Positions 8,680 through 21,227 are shown, counted from the stretch's first letter. The stretch: DNA of 64,000 nucleotides from Methanobrevibacter oralis (GCF_001639275.1 NZ_LWMU01000048.1:90301-154300); one strand, 5' to 3'. Made by a program: numbers and translations. Notes: generated by a model from the letters alone, not told the origin.

Positions 8680-10875
8680 TTATCCCAAATAATGCTCTGG
8701 ACCAAATGGTTCTGGAGATAAACCTTTTCTTTGTCTAATTTCTCTGACAATTTGGTTTTGCATTTCATGTGGAAGTGGTTCGAAACCGGATATTTCAGTA
8801 GACCATAAACATCTACCTTCAGCTGCAGATCTAATATCTCCAGCGAAACCAAACATTTCAGCTACAGGAACTTTAGACTCAATAATAGCCATGTCCCCTG
8901 CATCTTGACCCATATTTACGATTTGACCTCTTCTGTTTTGAATTTCCCTAGTACATGCACCCATATAATCATTAGGAGTGTTAATAACTACTTTTTGCAT
9001 AGGTTCAAGTAATGAAGGTTTTGCAAGCATCATAGATCCAAGAATTGCATTTCTAATTGCTGGTAATACTTGTGCAGGTCCTCTGTGAACTGCATCTTCG
9101 TGAAGTTTTGCATCATGTAGTTTGAATTTTAATCCCATTGAAATTTCACTAGCTAAAGGTCCATTTTCAAGAGTTGCTTCAAATCCTTCAAGTAAAAGTT
9201 CTTTTACTTCATCTAAGTATTGGATACCACGGGTCATGTTAAGGAATAAGCTTCTGTTATGTACAGACCATACTCTTCTAGCTTCTTCTTTTTCTAATCC
9301 ATGTTCCATGAAATCATTAGCTGATTCTTTACCTTTAACTCTACCTTCTTTTAAGTCACCATCTTGAATAGCATCATAGATACTTTGTTCTAATGGTTCA
9401 ACAGTAATATAGAATCTGTTATGTTTGTTTGGAGATTTACCTTCAACTTGTGGAGATAATTGTGATACTGTTTCCCTGTATACTACAATAGGTTCAGAAG
9501 TAGTAATGTCTACACCTTTATTTTCGATTCTTACTCCCATAACCTCTAAGTGAAGTTCACCCATACCAGATACTAAGTGTTCACCAGTTTCTTCGTTAAT
9601 ATCGATTTTAACAGTAGGGTCTTCTTTACCTACTTGTCTTAATACTTCAATTAATTTAGGTAAATCTTTTGTATTTTTAGCTTCAACAGCTACTGTAACA
9701 ACTGGTTCAGATATGTGTTCTAATCCTTCAAATTCTTTAATTTTATCTTCAGGAGAACATAATGTTTCACCAGCAATAGCACCTTTTGCACCAGCAATGT
9801 ATACAATGTTACCTGCAGGTACTTTGTCAGTGTTAACTCTTTCAGGACCAAAATAAACACCTACTTGTTGAATTCTAGATTTACCATGAGATCCAACGAG
9901 ATATATTTCCGTACCCTTTTCAATAGCTCCTCCATATACCCTACCAGTAGCAATTTCACCAGCATGTTTATCTACTGATACATTAGTAACCATTACAGCT
10001 AAAGGTCCATCAGGAGAAGTGTTAATCATACATTCACCAGCAGGAGAATCTGCATCTCCATCCCATATATTAGGTACTCTGTAAACTTGAGCTTCTTTAG
10101 GAGAAGGTAAATGCTCTACTACCATACCAAGTAATACATCAGACAATGGTACTTTCTGTGCTAATTCTTTTTGATTATCAGCATTACAGTAATCAATAAT
10201 ATCTTTAAAGTTAACACCAGTTTCTTGCATAGTTGGGACATTAATAGCCCAATTGTGATATGCTGAACCAAAAGCTACACTACCATCAGTGAAATCTAAC
10301 ATCCATTCTTCTTTTTTATCTTCAGGAGCCATGTTTTTGATTAATTTATTAGCTTCCATGAAAATATTAATGAATCTTTTTTGTAATTCATCAGGTTCCA
10401 ATTTTAACTCATTGATTAATCTATCAACTTTGTTAATAAATAATACTGGTTTTACATTTTCTTTTAAAGCTTGTCTGAATACAGTTTCAGTTTGAGGCAT
10501 AATACCTTCTACAGCACAAACAACAACCACTGCACCATCTACAGCTCTCATTGCACGAGTTACATCCCCTCCAAAGTCAACGTGACCTGGAGTATCGATT
10601 AAGTTAATTAAGTATTCCTGATCTTTGTAATCGTGAACCATAGATACGTTTGCAGCGTCAATAGTAATACCACGTGCTTGTTCTTGTTCATCAAAATCTA
10701 AGAATCTTTGATCACCAGCAAGTTCTTCGGAAATCATTCCTGCACCTGCTAAAAGGTTATCAGATAAAGTAGTTTTACCATGATCAATGTGAGCACAAAT
10801 ACCAATATTCCTAATTTGATCTGGTTTGTACATCAATTCTTTAATTTTTGCAATCATTTTGTCTCGTCTACTCAA
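8680..10875 (-). CDS. fusA: Translation elongation factor EF-2 (aEF2)
   Basis: A 731-aa translocase GTPase. G1 AHIDHGKT is at residues 28-35, G3 DTPGH and G4 NKVD follow, then domains II-V. The diphthamide-loop sequence [15 protein letters not shown] in domain IV holds the histidine that archaea convert to diphthamide. I start it at a TTG at 10875 ([14 protein letters not shown]), with the ribosome-binding site AGGTGA 5 bases upstream. The longer GTG start at 10884 lies inside that site and would add three residues absent from the usual archaeal N-terminus. It is linked to rpsG upstream by 23 bases. Confidence 0.97.
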   Translation of the reverse strand: MSRRDKMIAKIKELMYKPDQIRNIGICAHIDHGKTTLSDNLLAGAGMISEELAGDQRFLDFDEQEQARGITIDAANVSMVHDYKDQEYLINLIDTPGHVDFGGDVTRAMRAVDGAVVVVCAVEGIMPQTETVFRQALKENVKPVLFINKVDRLINELKLEPDELQKRFINIFMEANKLIKNMAPEDKKEEWMLDFTDGSVAFGSAYHNWAINVPTMQETGVNFKDIIDYCNADNQKELAQKVPLSDVLLGMVVEHLPSPKEAQVYRVPNIWDGDADSPAGECMINTSPDGPLAVMVTNVSVDKHAGEIATGRVYGGAIEKGTEIYLVGSHGKSRIQQVGVYFGPERVNTDKVPAGNIVYIAGAKGAIAGETLCSPEDKIKEFEGLEHISEPVVTVAVEAKNTKDLPKLIEVLRQVGKEDPTVKIDINEETGEHLVSGMGELHLEVMGVRIENKGVDITTSEPIVVYRETVSQLSPQVEGKSPNKHNRFYITVEPLEQSIYDAIQDGDLKEGRVKGKESANDFMEHGLEKEEARRVWSVHNRSLFLNMTRGIQYLDEVKELLLEGFEATLENGPLASEISMGLKFKLHDAKLHEDAVHRGPAQVLPAIRNAILGSMMLAKPSLLEPMQKVVINTPNDYMGACTREIQNRRGQIVNMGQDAGDMAIIESKVPVAEMFGFAGDIRSAAEGRCLWSTEISGFEPLPHEMQNQIVREIRQRKGLSPEPFGPEHYLG

Positions 10876-10898
10876 AAAAATCACCTATATGAATATGA

Positions 10899-11459
10899 TT
10901 AGTGTGCTGCTTTAGCAACTCTTTCTTTTTCTTCAGCTTTTTGTAAAGCAAAACTTCTTGAATCTTCTTCTGAAGCAAGAATTAATTCATCGGCTAAACA
11001 TTGTGCAACAGATTTTTTATTTTTAAATGAAGATTGTAAAGTTCCTCTAGTTAAAAATCCTAAAGAAAGGTCTACTCTTCTTTGTGGAGAAATATCTACA
11101 GCAACTTGGTATCCAATACCCCCATATTTAATACGAGTAGTTTCTTCACGAGGTGCTGTGTTTTCAACAGCAGTTACTAAAACTTGAACTGGATTCTTTT
11201 TAGTTTTATTGTGAATAATTTCTAAAGCATCTTTAACAATATTATAAGCTTTATTTTTTTTACCAGAGTTAAGATGGGTTCTCATAATTTTATTCATTAA
11301 TCTTTCAACAATAGAAACTTTAGATTTTGCGAATTGTCTTTTTACATGTCTACCAGAAGTGTGTGGAACCATTGTTTCATCTAAACAAATATATTTGACT
11401 AAACCTAAGTCCTCAACTTTCACTTCATCGAGATTCCATTTATCGAATAATTTACTCAT
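10899..11459 (-). CDS. rpsG: Small ribosomal subunit protein uS7
   Basis: A 186-aa 16S rRNA-binding protein that nucleates the 30S head. Recognisable archaeal segments are MVPHTSGRHVKRQFAKSKV, ERLMNKIMR near residue 60, the GKKNKAYNIVKDALEII helix, and RRVDLSLGFLTRGTLQSSF near the C-terminus. The ATG at 11459 is preceded by AAGGATGG. The alternative ATG 12 bases upstream lies within that ribosome-binding site, so the shorter start is preferred. It follows rpsL by 14 bases in the rpsL-rpsG-EF2 operon. Confidence 0.97.
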   Translation of the reverse strand: MSKLFDKWNLDEVKVEDLGLVKYICLDETMVPHTSGRHVKRQFAKSKVSIVERLMNKIMRTHLNSGKKNKAYNIVKDALEIIHNKTKKNPVQVLVTAVENTAPREETTRIKYGGIGYQVAVDISPQRRVDLSLGFLTRGTLQSSFKNKKSVAQCLADELILASEEDSRSFALQKAEEKERVAKAAH

Positions 11460-11473
11460 AAAAATAACCATCC

Positions 11474-11899
11474 TTATCTTACAGGTTTTTCAATTTTTCC
11501 ACTTACCATTTCTGATAAAGCAACATTGTTTACTTTTGATACTTTCCAACGAACCCCTGGAATATCTCCCATAGATCTTCCAGATGGTCCCCCGATTCCT
11601 TCAATCATAACTTCATCGTGCTCATCAATAAATCCAATAGCTCCATCACCTGGTGCGAAAGCAGTTAATTGTTTACCATTTTTAATTAATTGTACACGTA
11701 CACATTTACGAATAGCAGAGTTAGGTTGTTTTGCTTCTATCCCTACTTTTTCGATTACAATACCTCTAGCTTGAGGAGCTCCTTCAAGAGGATCTGCTTT
11801 AACATCTAATCTTAAAGCTTTTCTTTTGTAATCTACATCTTTCCACTTAAAATTTTGTCTATTTCTTTTAAGTTTTTTTGCAGCAAAAAGTCCTGGCAT
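11474..11899 (-). CDS. rpsL: Small ribosomal subunit protein uS12
   Basis: A 141-aa decoding-centre protein. The near-universal loop [20 protein letters not shown] occupies about residues 56-75, followed by TAFAPGDGA and the second conserved loop [17 protein letters not shown]. The archaeal N-terminus [15 protein letters not shown] is intact. It is the first gene after a 534-base gap and so probably starts its own transcription unit. Confidence 0.98.
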   Translation of the reverse strand: MPGLFAAKKLKRNRQNFKWKDVDYKRKALRLDVKADPLEGAPQARGIVIEKVGIEAKQPNSAIRKCVRVQLIKNGKQLTAFAPGDGAIGFIDEHDEVMIEGIGGPSGRSMGDIPGVRWKVSKVNNVALSEMVSGKIEKPVR

Positions 11900-12433
11900 A
11901 TTTTTTTCCTCGAATTTTTTTTCTTAAAAATACATATCTACGAATCCACCGCTGCGATTTATACTATATTCATAGTACAATCTAAATTCTAAGATATAAA
12001 TCAGTCAAATAATAATTAACATAGATAATTGACTTATCTAAATGAAGATATCTTGAAATAAATATAAATCACGACAAAAAGCACACATAGTCATGTTTTT
12101 GAATATAGATATCTTAAGATTATTTATTTCTTTTAACCTTTATAAATGTATTTATTTCCAGAGTAATTTAGCCATGCGAAAATTTCATTAATAACTTTTA
12201 TTTTTCCCATTTAGAAAGTTTTTAATAGCTTAATTTTTTAAATGCTTTTGAATTCTTAGCTATTTCATATCATACACAAATAAAAATTTTGTTTTCAAAT
12301 TATATTCAATGACCTAAAATTAACAATACAGACAAAAAAAATGAATAATTAAAAAATAGTAAGTAAAGATTGAAAAGAATCTTTAGTGAATTTGTTTTAA
12401 ATGGAATAATAAAAAAGGTAAATAGTTAAAAAA
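11900..12433. other. 534-bp intergenic region before rpsL
   Basis: No open frame or RNA gene is evident. The side nearest rpsL carries box A-like elements on the minus strand (TTTATATCTT at 11991-12000, and another TTTATATTTA-like element near 12060), consistent with a promoter and a leader for rpsL. The far end holds the T-rich terminator of the RNA polymerase operon after nusA. This division splits the cluster into a polymerase unit and a translation-factor unit. Confidence 0.6.
11991..12001 (-). promoter_or_regulatory. Candidate box A for rpsL
   Basis: Minus-strand TTTATATCTT matches the methanogen TATA element. Transcription would begin near 11965, leaving a leader of about 65 bases before rpsL. 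A second similar element near 12056-12068 cannot be excluded as the true one. Confidence 0.4.
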
Positions 12434-12439
12434 CTATTT
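12398..12439 (-). terminator. Terminator of the RNA polymerase operon
   Basis: Overlapping the last codons of the nusA-like gene, the stem AAATAGTT/AACTATTT (about 12420-12437) is followed on the minus strand by a T-rich stretch, TTTTTTATTATT. This fits transcript termination before the long gap to rpsL. Confidence 0.55.
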
Positions 12440-12865
12440 TAAAATAATATTATCAATATCATGTTGTCTTTTTGCTAAAAATTTAGCTCGCTCAATATTG
12501 ATCCCTTTTTTACCAATAGCAATACGTTTGTTAGTATTATCAGCTGTGACTGTAGCAAATTTTTCGCCTGATGTTTTTTGATGTAGTTTAACACTTTGTA
12601 ACTTTGCAGGGGATAAAATATTTTTAATAAATTGAATTGGATCTTCAGATAATTCAATTACTTCAACACTTTTATCTACAGCTCTTTGAACTTTTGATAC
12701 GGAGTTTCCACCTTTACCTATAGCAAGTCCCATATCCCCATTTTTAACAACAAAAGTAACCTTACCATGTTCATCATCGATAATACAATCCTTAACCATT
12801 GCTCCAGTCATGTTCTCAAAAAGAGCTATGTATCTAATTTCATTTGCACTCAATTTAATAGACAC
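12434..12865 (-). CDS. nusA: NusA-like KH-domain transcription factor
   Basis: A 143-aa archaeal NusA homologue. It consists essentially of two KH RNA-binding domains, lacking the bacterial polymerase-binding N-terminus and the S1 domain. The first KH loop is visible as GLAIGKGGNSVSKVQ and the second as RIAIGKKGINIERAK, both containing the GxxG motif that contacts RNA. It starts with GTG (SIKLSANEIRYIALFE). It lies 6 bases after rpl30e, the conserved position at the end of the archaeal rpo operon, and probably acts in transcription elongation, termination or rRNA synthesis. Confidence 0.95.
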   Translation of the reverse strand: MSIKLSANEIRYIALFENMTGAMVKDCIIDDEHGKVTFVVKNGDMGLAIGKGGNSVSKVQRAVDKSVEVIELSEDPIQFIKNILSPAKLQSVKLHQKTSGEKFATVTADNTNKRIAIGKKGINIERAKFLAKRQHDIDNIILK

Positions 12866-12871
12866 TTAAAT

Positions 12872-13171
12872 CTACCTCAAATCGTCTAATATAGTAGAAT
12901 CTCCTGGATCGTTAATAATTAATGTAGCAACAGTGAAAGGTTTACCACAAACTGAACCTAAATCTACACTAGTTCCATCAAATGTTAAAGATGGAATTTC
13001 TGAAAGATTGGAATAATATTTAACGTCTTCAACAATTTCTTTAGGAGCATTATTAGCAACTACAACAAGTTGACCTTTTCCTAATTTTAATGATTGAATT
13101 GATTTTTCAGAACCTAATGTAACATCACCAGTATCAACAGCTACCCTGATATTCCTATCTACGTCCATCAT
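12872..13171 (-). CDS. rpl30e: Large ribosomal subunit protein eL30
   Basis: A 99-aa L7Ae/L30e-family RNA-binding protein. The signature is visible as GDVTLGSEKSIQSLKLGKGQLVVVANNAP near the N-terminus and KPFTVATLIINDPGDS at the C-terminus. Two consecutive ATG codons sit 4 and 7 bases after AGGAGG, so the start could be one residue shorter. It lies between rpoA2 (8 bases upstream) and nusA, the standard archaeal order. Confidence 0.95.
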   Translation of the reverse strand: MMDVDRNIRVAVDTGDVTLGSEKSIQSLKLGKGQLVVVANNAPKEIVEDVKYYSNLSEIPSLTFDGTSVDLGSVCGKPFTVATLIINDPGDSTILDDLR

Positions 13172-13179
13172 CTAGCCTC

Positions 13180-14334
13180 CTATTCTTTTTTATAATCCAT
13201 TTTGACACCGACTGATCCGGTACCAAGAGGTATTGGTTGTCCAATAATAATATTTTCAATGATCCCTGTTAAATCATCTACTTCACCATGAATAGATGCC
13301 TGAAGTAAATGTTTACCAGTTTCTTCAAAAGCTGCACGAGCTAAAACACTTGATTTTTCACCACTAATACCATGTCTTCCAATAGATTTTACAACACCTT
13401 CAGAAGTCATAATATCTGCAACTAACATGATATGCCTAACATCAACACTAAGACCTTGTTCAGATAGAGTATTTTGAGCTTCGTTAATAATAGATTGACG
13501 AGCTGCTTCAATACCTAAAACTTCACCAATTTCATGAATATTATTTGTTGTAGTTCTATAAGTATCAATACCCTCCATTTCAAGGATTTGTTTAAGATTT
13601 GAACCCTCAGTTTGGATAATCCATTCTTCTTCATCACGACGAATGATAACTTTACCTATATGTTTAATACCACTAATTTGTAAATCACGAACCTTATCTG
13701 CTAATAGACGAAGTTCCCTAATTTCTGGTTTAGCTGGTTCAAAAATAATATCATTATCATTAATTGTAACTTTATTTTTAAATGATTCTTTAATTGTTTG
13801 AATAATATCTTCTTTATTTAGTCTTTTTTCATTGATTTTTTTATCATCTAAAACTGCTTCAACTTGCATATCAGCATAATTTAGATTGAAATCTGAAAGA
13901 ATATCATTGACTGTACTCTTACCAATTTTATTAGCTAAAGTTTTAACAAATTCTTCATCGTTACGTCTTTCTTCATCAAAGAAAATATCCATAGTTGGAG
14001 TAGCAATGTCTTTTCTTGCATCAACGATTTCAATAAGTCTTGGAAGACCTAATGTTACGTTTAACTCAGTTACCCCTGCATAGTGAAAAGTACGCATAGT
14101 CATCTGAGTACCTGGTTCACCTACAGATTGAGCAGCTACAGTTCCAACAGCCTCACCAGCTTCAACATGAGCTCGGTCATAGGCATTTTTAAGTTTAAAA
14201 ACAAGTTCATCTAATTCATCATCAGATAAGTCACGACGAATATATGTTTTTGCTAAATCTTCAATATAACTTATTGGAAATTCTATTTCAGCTTTTTTTA
14301 AAGATTGATTAACTTTTTCAATTGCTTGATCCAT
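13180..14334 (-). CDS. rpoA2: DNA-directed RNA polymerase subunit A''
   Basis: A 384-aa C-terminal part of the largest polymerase subunit, corresponding to the C-terminal region of bacterial beta' and eukaryotic Rpb1. The trigger-loop region is readable as [29 protein letters not shown] near residues 60-90, where the QSxGEPxTQMT core is invariant. Later come [23 protein letters not shown] and [18 protein letters not shown]. It begins 8 bases after rpoA1, reflecting the archaeal split of this subunit into A' and A''. Confidence 0.98.
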   Translation of the reverse strand: MDQAIEKVNQSLKKAEIEFPISYIEDLAKTYIRRDLSDDELDELVFKLKNAYDRAHVEAGEAVGTVAAQSVGEPGTQMTMRTFHYAGVTELNVTLGLPRLIEIVDARKDIATPTMDIFFDEERRNDEEFVKTLANKIGKSTVNDILSDFNLNYADMQVEAVLDDKKINEKRLNKEDIIQTIKESFKNKVTINDNDIIFEPAKPEIRELRLLADKVRDLQISGIKHIGKVIIRRDEEEWIIQTEGSNLKQILEMEGIDTYRTTTNNIHEIGEVLGIEAARQSIINEAQNTLSEQGLSVDVRHIMLVADIMTSEGVVKSIGRHGISGEKSSVLARAAFEETGKHLLQASIHGEVDDLTGIIENIIIGQPIPLGTGSVGVKMDYKKE

Positions 14335-14342
14335 AGTTACAC

Positions 14343-17066
14343 CTACTTACCCTCAATTTTAGATTTTGACTCTAATTTAATCTCATCTATAAGCTTATCT
14401 AAGTTTGCAACTTTTCCAAAGTCACTTTTTGCAGGATCTACTCCATCTTCACCAAACATAGTTTGAATAACTAGTCCTTGATTATCTGTAACCAGTCCTG
14501 TGGATTTAACCTGTAAATCTTGAAGTGCATTTACTAGTCTTCTTTGCATGTATCCTGATTGGGCTGTACGAATCGCTGTATCTACAAGTCCTTCTCTTCC
14601 CCCCATTGCATGGAAGAAAAATTCTATCGGGTCTAATCCCTCTTTGTAACTTGAATGTACAAATCCTTTTGCTTTAGCTCCTAATTCTCCTTTTTTGAAG
14701 TGTGGTAAAGTTCTATTTAAATATCCTCTTTCAATACGTCCACCCCTAACTGCTTGTTGACCTACACATGCAGTAATTTGAGTAAGGTTCAACATAGAAG
14801 CCCTAGCACCAGTACGTGCCATAACTACAGAATGATTTTCTACTGCCATTATATGGTCATATGATTCATTTTCATATGTTTTACCCATTGTAAGATAATT
14901 TTCTGCAATTTCACCAGACATATCCCTCGCTTCCCCGAGAACTTGCATGATTCTCATTTCTAAAGTTTCTTCTAGACTTCTACCAGGTAAAGCTTGGAGA
15001 TAACCCTGTTCATAGTTATCGATTAATTCATCTACTTTTTCTTCGGATTTTTGTAAATGCTCATCGATTCTGTCTTGAGCTTCTTCAGGAATTTCTTCAT
15101 CATTAATACTTGTAGTAATTCCTGTTTTCATAATCCCACAAATAGCTAAATCTGTGGATTTGTCTAAAAATTCTTTTGCTTTTCCAGGACCATATTCTTT
15201 TACAATTTTATCTAAGATTTGTCCTGAAAATGATCCATATGCTTTTTCATCTATTACCCCTTGTTTTAGTATACCGTTTTCAATGATTACATGTGCATCA
15301 CTTTCTGGTAAAACAGAAGGAGATTTTGATATTTCTGCATCATAAGCTAAGTTTAGGTCGTTTGGTAAAAGTAAAGAGAATAGTTCTTTACCTGTCCATT
15401 TTTCACCTTTATCTTTGTAGATGTAAGATTCTTCACCATATTCTTTATCATGTTTTAAAACCCATTGTCCTTTTTTAAATGTAGGGATTGGTAAGTGGGA
15501 TTTTCTAATGATTTGGAGAGCTTCTTCTTCACTAAATTCTACTCCATTTCTTGTTAATAGGTATGCTCCAGATATATGATCATGTATTGCTCCTATGATT
15601 GGTCCTCCGAATCTTGGAGATAAGATGTGTTCTTGTACACGCATTAGGTATTTTGCTTCTGCTCTGGATTCGTCGGTTTGGAATACATGCATGTTCATTT
15701 CGTCTCCATCAAAATCTGCATTGTATGGAGGACATACACACAAATTAAGTCTGAATGTTTTGTATGGTAATACTCTTACTTCGTGTGCCATCATTGACAT
15801 TCTGTGAAGTGAAGGTTGACGATTGAATAAAACCATGTCCCCATCTTTTAAGTGCCTTTCTATGACAAATCCACATTCTAGTTGTTCTAGAATCATTTCT
15901 TTTGTTTCTTCTAATACTCTGATTTTTCTTCCGTCTTTACGAATTACGTAGTTTGCTCCTGGATGGACATTTGGACCGTTTTCAATGTATTGTTTCATTT
16001 CATCGATGTTCCATTCATTTACATGTACCGGTACGGTTACTTCTTTTGCTATCATTTCTGGAACGCCGACTTCGTTGATACTGATGTTTGGATCTGGTGA
16101 AATTACTGTACGTGCTGAGAAGTTTACACGTTTTCCTGATAGATTTGAACGGAACCGTCCTTCTTTTCCTTTTAATCTTTGTGTTAATGTTTTAAGTGGT
16201 CTTCCTGATCTGTGTCTTGCAGGTGGAACTCCACTAGCTTCGTTGTCGAAGTATGTGGTTACATGGTATTGTAGTAATTCCCATAAGTCCTCTACGATCA
16301 GTTGTGGTGCTCCTGCATCCATGTTTTCAATTAATCTTTGGTTGATTCTTAAAATATCAACTAGTTTGTGTGTTAAATCATCTTCTGATCTTTCACCAGT
16401 ATCTAATGTAATTGATGGTCTTACAGTAACTGGAGGAACAGGAAGTACGGTTAAAACTAACCATTCTGGTCTAGCAACCTCAGGATTAACACCTAAAACA
16501 TAAGCATCATCATCAGTAATTTTTTCAAGTCTTTCTCTGATTTCAGAAGCTGTTAATTTATAATCTCCTTGGCGAATAGAAACAGGTTTATCAATTTTAA
16601 TATCTTCTTGAGCTGCTTCACAATGTGGACAAACATCTTTTTTAGCAACCTTATAAATATCTTTTAAAATTGCACCTAAACTTTCCCTATTTTCTTGTGC
16701 TTCATTGAGTTTTTCTGTAAAATAAGCAATTTCATTGTCGTTTAAAAGAACACGTCCACATTCATTACAAGTAGAACGTAATATTTTGTGAATAATATCC
16801 CCAAAACCGACATGAATAACAGGTCTAGCAAGTTCAATACTACCAAAATGCCCTTGACATTCCCCCCCTCTAAAACCACAAGCTCTACATTTTAAGCTTG
16901 GGTCAATAACACCTAAATGAGGATCCATTAAACCATTTTCAATAGGATAGCCATCCTCATCATAAGTGTCAGGAGTTTCAACTGTTACAACAGACATTTC
17001 ACGAATATCTTCAGGAGACATTAATCCAAAGTTGATTTGCTCAATTTTTTTAATAAAATTTGTCAT
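14343..17066 (-). CDS. rpoA1: DNA-directed RNA polymerase subunit A'
   Basis: A 907-aa N-terminal part of the largest subunit. It carries the zinc-binding clamp motif [16 protein letters not shown] near residue 60, a second zinc site (CNECGR ... CPHC), the [21 protein letters not shown] segment, and the catalytic Mg2+-binding [12 protein letters not shown]. The bridge-helix region lies near the C-terminus ([18 protein letters not shown]). It forms the active centre together with A'' and B'. The gene sits between rpoB1 (24 bases) and rpoA2 (8 bases). Confidence 0.99.
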   Translation of the reverse strand: MTNFIKKIEQINFGLMSPEDIREMSVVTVETPDTYDEDGYPIENGLMDPHLGVIDPSLKCRACGFRGGECQGHFGSIELARPVIHVGFGDIIHKILRSTCNECGRVLLNDNEIAYFTEKLNEAQENRESLGAILKDIYKVAKKDVCPHCEAAQEDIKIDKPVSIRQGDYKLTASEIRERLEKITDDDAYVLGVNPEVARPEWLVLTVLPVPPVTVRPSITLDTGERSEDDLTHKLVDILRINQRLIENMDAGAPQLIVEDLWELLQYHVTTYFDNEASGVPPARHRSGRPLKTLTQRLKGKEGRFRSNLSGKRVNFSARTVISPDPNISINEVGVPEMIAKEVTVPVHVNEWNIDEMKQYIENGPNVHPGANYVIRKDGRKIRVLEETKEMILEQLECGFVIERHLKDGDMVLFNRQPSLHRMSMMAHEVRVLPYKTFRLNLCVCPPYNADFDGDEMNMHVFQTDESRAEAKYLMRVQEHILSPRFGGPIIGAIHDHISGAYLLTRNGVEFSEEEALQIIRKSHLPIPTFKKGQWVLKHDKEYGEESYIYKDKGEKWTGKELFSLLLPNDLNLAYDAEISKSPSVLPESDAHVIIENGILKQGVIDEKAYGSFSGQILDKIVKEYGPGKAKEFLDKSTDLAICGIMKTGITTSINDEEIPEEAQDRIDEHLQKSEEKVDELIDNYEQGYLQALPGRSLEETLEMRIMQVLGEARDMSGEIAENYLTMGKTYENESYDHIMAVENHSVVMARTGARASMLNLTQITACVGQQAVRGGRIERGYLNRTLPHFKKGELGAKAKGFVHSSYKEGLDPIEFFFHAMGGREGLVDTAIRTAQSGYMQRRLVNALQDLQVKSTGLVTDNQGLVIQTMFGEDGVDPAKSDFGKVANLDKLIDEIKLESKSKIEGK

Positions 17067-17090
17067 GTGTTGGCTCCGTTATAATTTTAA

Positions 17091-19052
17091 TTATGTTTTA
17101 TCTCCTAAAATTAATTTAGGGAAAATACATAAACTCTTAAGTTCGTCTAATAATAATTTAAATGCATATGAAATTTCAACAGGATATGTTTCAACATCAC
17201 CACAAATTGGGCAATAAGTTTTATTTCTATTTTTATCATATACTGCTAACATACCACAATTTTCACAAACAATGGCTTCATATTTGTCAGATTCATCGAG
17301 AAGTCTCTCTTTTAAGGTAAGTGCTGCACCATGTGCAATAAGACAATCTCTTTCCATTTCTCCAAACCTTAACCCTCCTTCACGAGCCCTACCTTCAGTA
17401 GGTTGACGAGTAAGAACTTGTACAGGACCTCTAGAACGAGCATAAACCTTATCAGTTGTCATGTGGTGTAATTTTTGATAATAAGCTACTCCAACAAAAA
17501 TCTCTGCATCGATTCTCTCACCAGTTACACCATTGTATAATGATTCACAACCAGCAGATTCAAATCCATGATCAATAAGTTGTTGTTTAATTTCACTTTC
17601 TAATTGTTGATTAAACGGAGTTCCATCAACACGTTTCCCTTCAAGACAACCAGCTTTACCTGCGACCATTTCTAATACTTGTCCTACAGACATCCTTGAA
17701 GGAATAGCATGAGGGTTAACTATTAAATCAGGTACCACACCAAATTCAGTAAATGGAACATCTTCAGGAGATAATATTAAACCAATAACACCTTTCTGAC
17801 CATGTCTTGAAGCAAATTTATCACCAAATTCTGGTTGTCTAGTATCTCTGACCCTAATTTTAGCTAGTCTAGAACCTTCAACAGTTTCAGTTAATAAAAC
17901 TGCATCTACAATACCTTTTTCACCGTGTCTGACAGTAACAGAAGTTTCTCTTCTTTTTTCAGCAACAGTACCAAACTCATCAATTTCTTCTAAAAATCTT
18001 GGAGGTGAAGTTTTACCGATTAATACATCACCAGATTCTACATAAGATTCTGGATTTACAACACCATCATCATCTAAATGCCTATAAGCATCTTCAGATC
18101 TATAACCTTTAATATTTTTATCAGGAACTTCAAATTTATCTTCTTGTCCACCAGGATACCTTTTTTCTGAAGTATCATAAGCTCTAAAGAAAGAAGACCT
18201 AGCTAAACCTCTTTCAAGAGAACCTTTGTTAATAACCATTGCGTCTTCCATATTATATCCTTCATAAGACATCAAAGCTACAACAAAGTTTTGACCAGAT
18301 GGTCTTTTATCATAATTAGTTGAATCAATAATACGTGTTTTAACAATTGGAGTTTGAGGATGATGTAATAAATGAGCTCTAGTATCTGTACGTAATGCAT
18401 AATTAGAAACATATAACCCTAAAGCTTGTTTTGTCATACCTGCTTCCATTGTATTCCTTGGAGAAGAATTATGATCTGAAAATGGAATAATACCGGCACA
18501 AATTCCAAGCATAGTGGCAGGGTCTATTTCTAAATGAGTATGATCTTCATTTAACTCAGCTAAATTCATAGCTATATATGAATTTTCTTCTTCTTCAGCA
18601 TCTAAATATTCAATTAAACCTTCAGAAATTAAATCATCCCAATTTAATTTTCCATTGGATATTTTATTAATATGTTCATCTTTAAGAAGAGGAACACCTT
18701 CTTTAACTATGATTAATGGTCTTCTAGCTCTACCAGGATCATTGAAAATATAAATCTCATTATTATCTTCATAATAAGTAATATTCATTTCATGAGAAAC
18801 TTCACCATTTCTCCTTTTTTCACGCATTTCTTGGGTAAATGCTTCAGGATCTTCACAAGACCCAAGAAGTTCACCATTTATATAAATTTTAGACTTTTTT
18901 GAAATATCCTCAGCTACACCAATCTCTTTTGAATTAGCATTAGCTAACTCCCCAATAACATGCCCCTTAGAATCTTCATTTTTTTTCATCATTTCTTGAG
19001 GAACTTCCTTAGAAGAATTCAAAGCTTTATCATTTTTTTTAGATTTTTGCAA
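17091..19052 (-). CDS. rpoB1: DNA-directed RNA polymerase subunit B'
   Basis: A 653-aa C-terminal half of the second-largest subunit. Hallmarks are [36 protein letters not shown] with the catalytic lysines, and a C-terminal zinc ribbon ([23 protein letters not shown]). The start is TTG at 19052, with GGAGGG 6 bases upstream. It gives a Lys/Glu-rich N-terminal extension of about 45 residues before the conserved domain ([17 protein letters not shown]). Splitting of B into B' and B'' is typical of most methanogens. The upstream neighbour rpoB2 ends 23 bases away. Confidence 0.98.
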   Translation of the reverse strand: MQKSKKNDKALNSSKEVPQEMMKKNEDSKGHVIGELANANSKEIGVAEDISKKSKIYINGELLGSCEDPEAFTQEMREKRRNGEVSHEMNITYYEDNNEIYIFNDPGRARRPLIIVKEGVPLLKDEHINKISNGKLNWDDLISEGLIEYLDAEEEENSYIAMNLAELNEDHTHLEIDPATMLGICAGIIPFSDHNSSPRNTMEAGMTKQALGLYVSNYALRTDTRAHLLHHPQTPIVKTRIIDSTNYDKRPSGQNFVVALMSYEGYNMEDAMVINKGSLERGLARSSFFRAYDTSEKRYPGGQEDKFEVPDKNIKGYRSEDAYRHLDDDGVVNPESYVESGDVLIGKTSPPRFLEEIDEFGTVAEKRRETSVTVRHGEKGIVDAVLLTETVEGSRLAKIRVRDTRQPEFGDKFASRHGQKGVIGLILSPEDVPFTEFGVVPDLIVNPHAIPSRMSVGQVLEMVAGKAGCLEGKRVDGTPFNQQLESEIKQQLIDHGFESAGCESLYNGVTGERIDAEIFVGVAYYQKLHHMTTDKVYARSRGPVQVLTRQPTEGRAREGGLRFGEMERDCLIAHGAALTLKERLLDESDKYEAIVCENCGMLAVYDKNRNKTYCPICGDVETYPVEISYAFKLLLDELKSLCIFPKLILGDKT

Positions 19053-19075
19053 AAATTTCCCTCCTAATAAACAAA

Positions 19076-20620
19076 TTATTCAATTAATACATTCATACTT
19101 TCAATAACATCTTTAATTTCTTGTTCATCAGAACCTTTTGAAATATTACACATTAAAGCTAAATTTTTTACCAAACCACAATTAGGTCCTTCTGGAGTTT
19201 CATTTGGACATATTTTACCAAATTGTGTTGGGTGCAAATCTCTTGCTTCAAAGTGAGGTTGACTTCTTGTTAATGGAGATACAACACGTCTTAAATGAGA
19301 AAGAGTACCCATATAACTAGTTCTATCTAAAAGTTGACTTACACCAGCTCTTCCACCAACCCAATTACCAGTTGCAATAGCATGTTTTATATTTTCAGTT
19401 AAAACATCACTACGGACAGCTTGTTTAATTGAAAGTTCTTTACCACGAGAAAGACTTCTTTCAAGTTGATAACTCATATCTCTAGTTAAACTTGTAAATG
19501 CTACTCTGAATAAATCTTCCATTAAATCCCCAGAAACTCTGAGTCTTTTATTTGTATAATGGTCCTTATCATGAGGTTTTCTTTGCTCATCAATAACTTG
19601 AAGTAACATTTCAGTCATTTCTGCTAAATAAATAGCTTTATCATGACGTCTTCCTTCTTCAGTACCCATATGGGGTAACAAGTAACGATTAATTACATCT
19701 TCAGCACGTTTTATACGATATTCTTCAGTCATGCCTTTAGCAACACGATTACCAATGTATTTAATAGCTGCTAATTGCATATATTCTTCTCGTTCCTCTC
19801 TTGACATACCATCCATTTCTTTTTGATCAAGTTTTAAAGCTTGAGTTGAAACTTGAATATCATCTGCAATAATCATTTGGAAATTATTATCATCAGAAAT
19901 AGCTGTAATAATATCTTGATCTGTAGATAATCCTAATGCTCTTAATAAAATAACAAGTGGAATTTCACCAGGAACATATGGGAAAGAAATTCTTAAAAAT
20001 ACACCATTTTTACGTGGTTTTTTATATTCAAGAGTAATTCTTGCTCTAAATCCACTTTTAATAGAAGTTACAACAGCTTTAGCATGCCTATCTTCAACTT
20101 CATTCACACGCTCAAGAATGATTTTATTTGGAGCAATTTCTTCCATTGTTACAACAGCTCTTTCAGAACCATTTACAATAAAATATCCTCCTAAATCTTG
20201 AGGATCTTCACCTTGTTCAATTAATTCTTCACCACTAAGACCATTAAGATAACAAATATCTGATTTAAGCATTACAGGTAATTCTCCAATGTAAACATTT
20301 TCCAAAGGATTATCTTCCCCTTCTTCATTTAAAGCCATCTCAAGGTACATATGTGCAGAATAGTTTAAATTTCTAAGTCTTGCCTCGGTAGGATAGATTG
20401 TACTTTTAGAACCATCAGCTTCCTTAGTGTAAGGTTTTTCAATTGTGAGTTTACCAGTTTTTAAAGTATATTTACCATTTTCAAGAGTAATAGGCTCAGT
20501 AATATCAATAATATCCTGAATCCTATTATTTACAAAATCATTGTATGATTTAATATGGTGATCCACCAAGTCATATTTGTCAAAAAATGCATCAACTAAT
20601 TTCCAGTTATTCTCTGTCAT
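19076..20620 (-). CDS. rpoB2: DNA-directed RNA polymerase subunit B''
   Basis: A 514-aa N-terminal half of the second-largest subunit. It contains the protrusion and lobe domains and ends with the fork-loop sequence [30 protein letters not shown]. Conserved blocks include [22 protein letters not shown] and [15 protein letters not shown]. The ATG follows GGAGGAAG. It is separated from rpoH by about 250 AT-rich bases, the only sizeable gap within the polymerase unit, which may contain an extra promoter. Confidence 0.98.
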   Translation of the reverse strand: MTENNWKLVDAFFDKYDLVDHHIKSYNDFVNNRIQDIIDITEPITLENGKYTLKTGKLTIEKPYTKEADGSKSTIYPTEARLRNLNYSAHMYLEMALNEEGEDNPLENVYIGELPVMLKSDICYLNGLSGEELIEQGEDPQDLGGYFIVNGSERAVVTMEEIAPNKIILERVNEVEDRHAKAVVTSIKSGFRARITLEYKKPRKNGVFLRISFPYVPGEIPLVILLRALGLSTDQDIITAISDDNNFQMIIADDIQVSTQALKLDQKEMDGMSREEREEYMQLAAIKYIGNRVAKGMTEEYRIKRAEDVINRYLLPHMGTEEGRRHDKAIYLAEMTEMLLQVIDEQRKPHDKDHYTNKRLRVSGDLMEDLFRVAFTSLTRDMSYQLERSLSRGKELSIKQAVRSDVLTENIKHAIATGNWVGGRAGVSQLLDRTSYMGTLSHLRRVVSPLTRSQPHFEARDLHPTQFGKICPNETPEGPNCGLVKNLALMCNISKGSDEQEIKDVIESMNVLIE

Positions 20621-20871
20621 GGGCTTCCTCCAGTTTCGTATAATATATATTATTGGATAAAAATAATAAACTAAAAATAAAAACGATTATAATAATCTAA
20701 TCAACTAATTCATTTAATTATATTCTTAATTTACTCCCAACTATCTTATTTTTAAGATAATTTATCTCAAACTAAGTTCAAATTTATTATAATGAATTTC
20801 TAAAAAAACAAAAAAATACAGAAATTATACTATATTAAATTTCACTAACTCTAACATCATATTTAAAACAA

Positions 20872-21108
20872 TCAATCTTCCACAATTCTATATGTAATAA
20901 ACTCCCCAGCAGTTTCACTTTTACGAGTAATTCTTAGCACTGAACCTGGTTGTACACCGTCTAAAGTTTTTACAACAGGATCATCAGACCTTATTTTAGG
21001 AAGATTTCTATAATCATAATCAACATCCGCAAATTCTTTGATAATTTCATCTTCGGTCATGACTTCATGCTCAGGTACAAGCATATGGTTTTGAATATCT
21101 ATTTTCAA
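20872..21108 (-). CDS. rpoH: DNA-directed RNA polymerase subunit H
   Basis: A 78-aa homologue of the C-terminal domain of eukaryotic Rpb5. It shows the family pattern NHMLVPEHEVMTEDEI, LPKIRSDDPVVKTLDGVQPGSVLRITRKSETAGEFITYRIV. It sits in the jaw of RNA polymerase. It starts with TTG, 8 bases after a GGAGG ribosome-binding site. It is the first gene of the rpo cluster, directly after the tRNA-Lys gene (45-base gap). Confidence 0.97.
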   Translation of the reverse strand: MKIDIQNHMLVPEHEVMTEDEIIKEFADVDYDYRNLPKIRSDDPVVKTLDGVQPGSVLRITRKSETAGEFITYRIVED

Positions 21109-21152
21109 ATTATATTCCTCCAGATAGAAAAGTTAAAATATAAAATTAGAAA

Positions 21153-21227
<75 letters not shown>

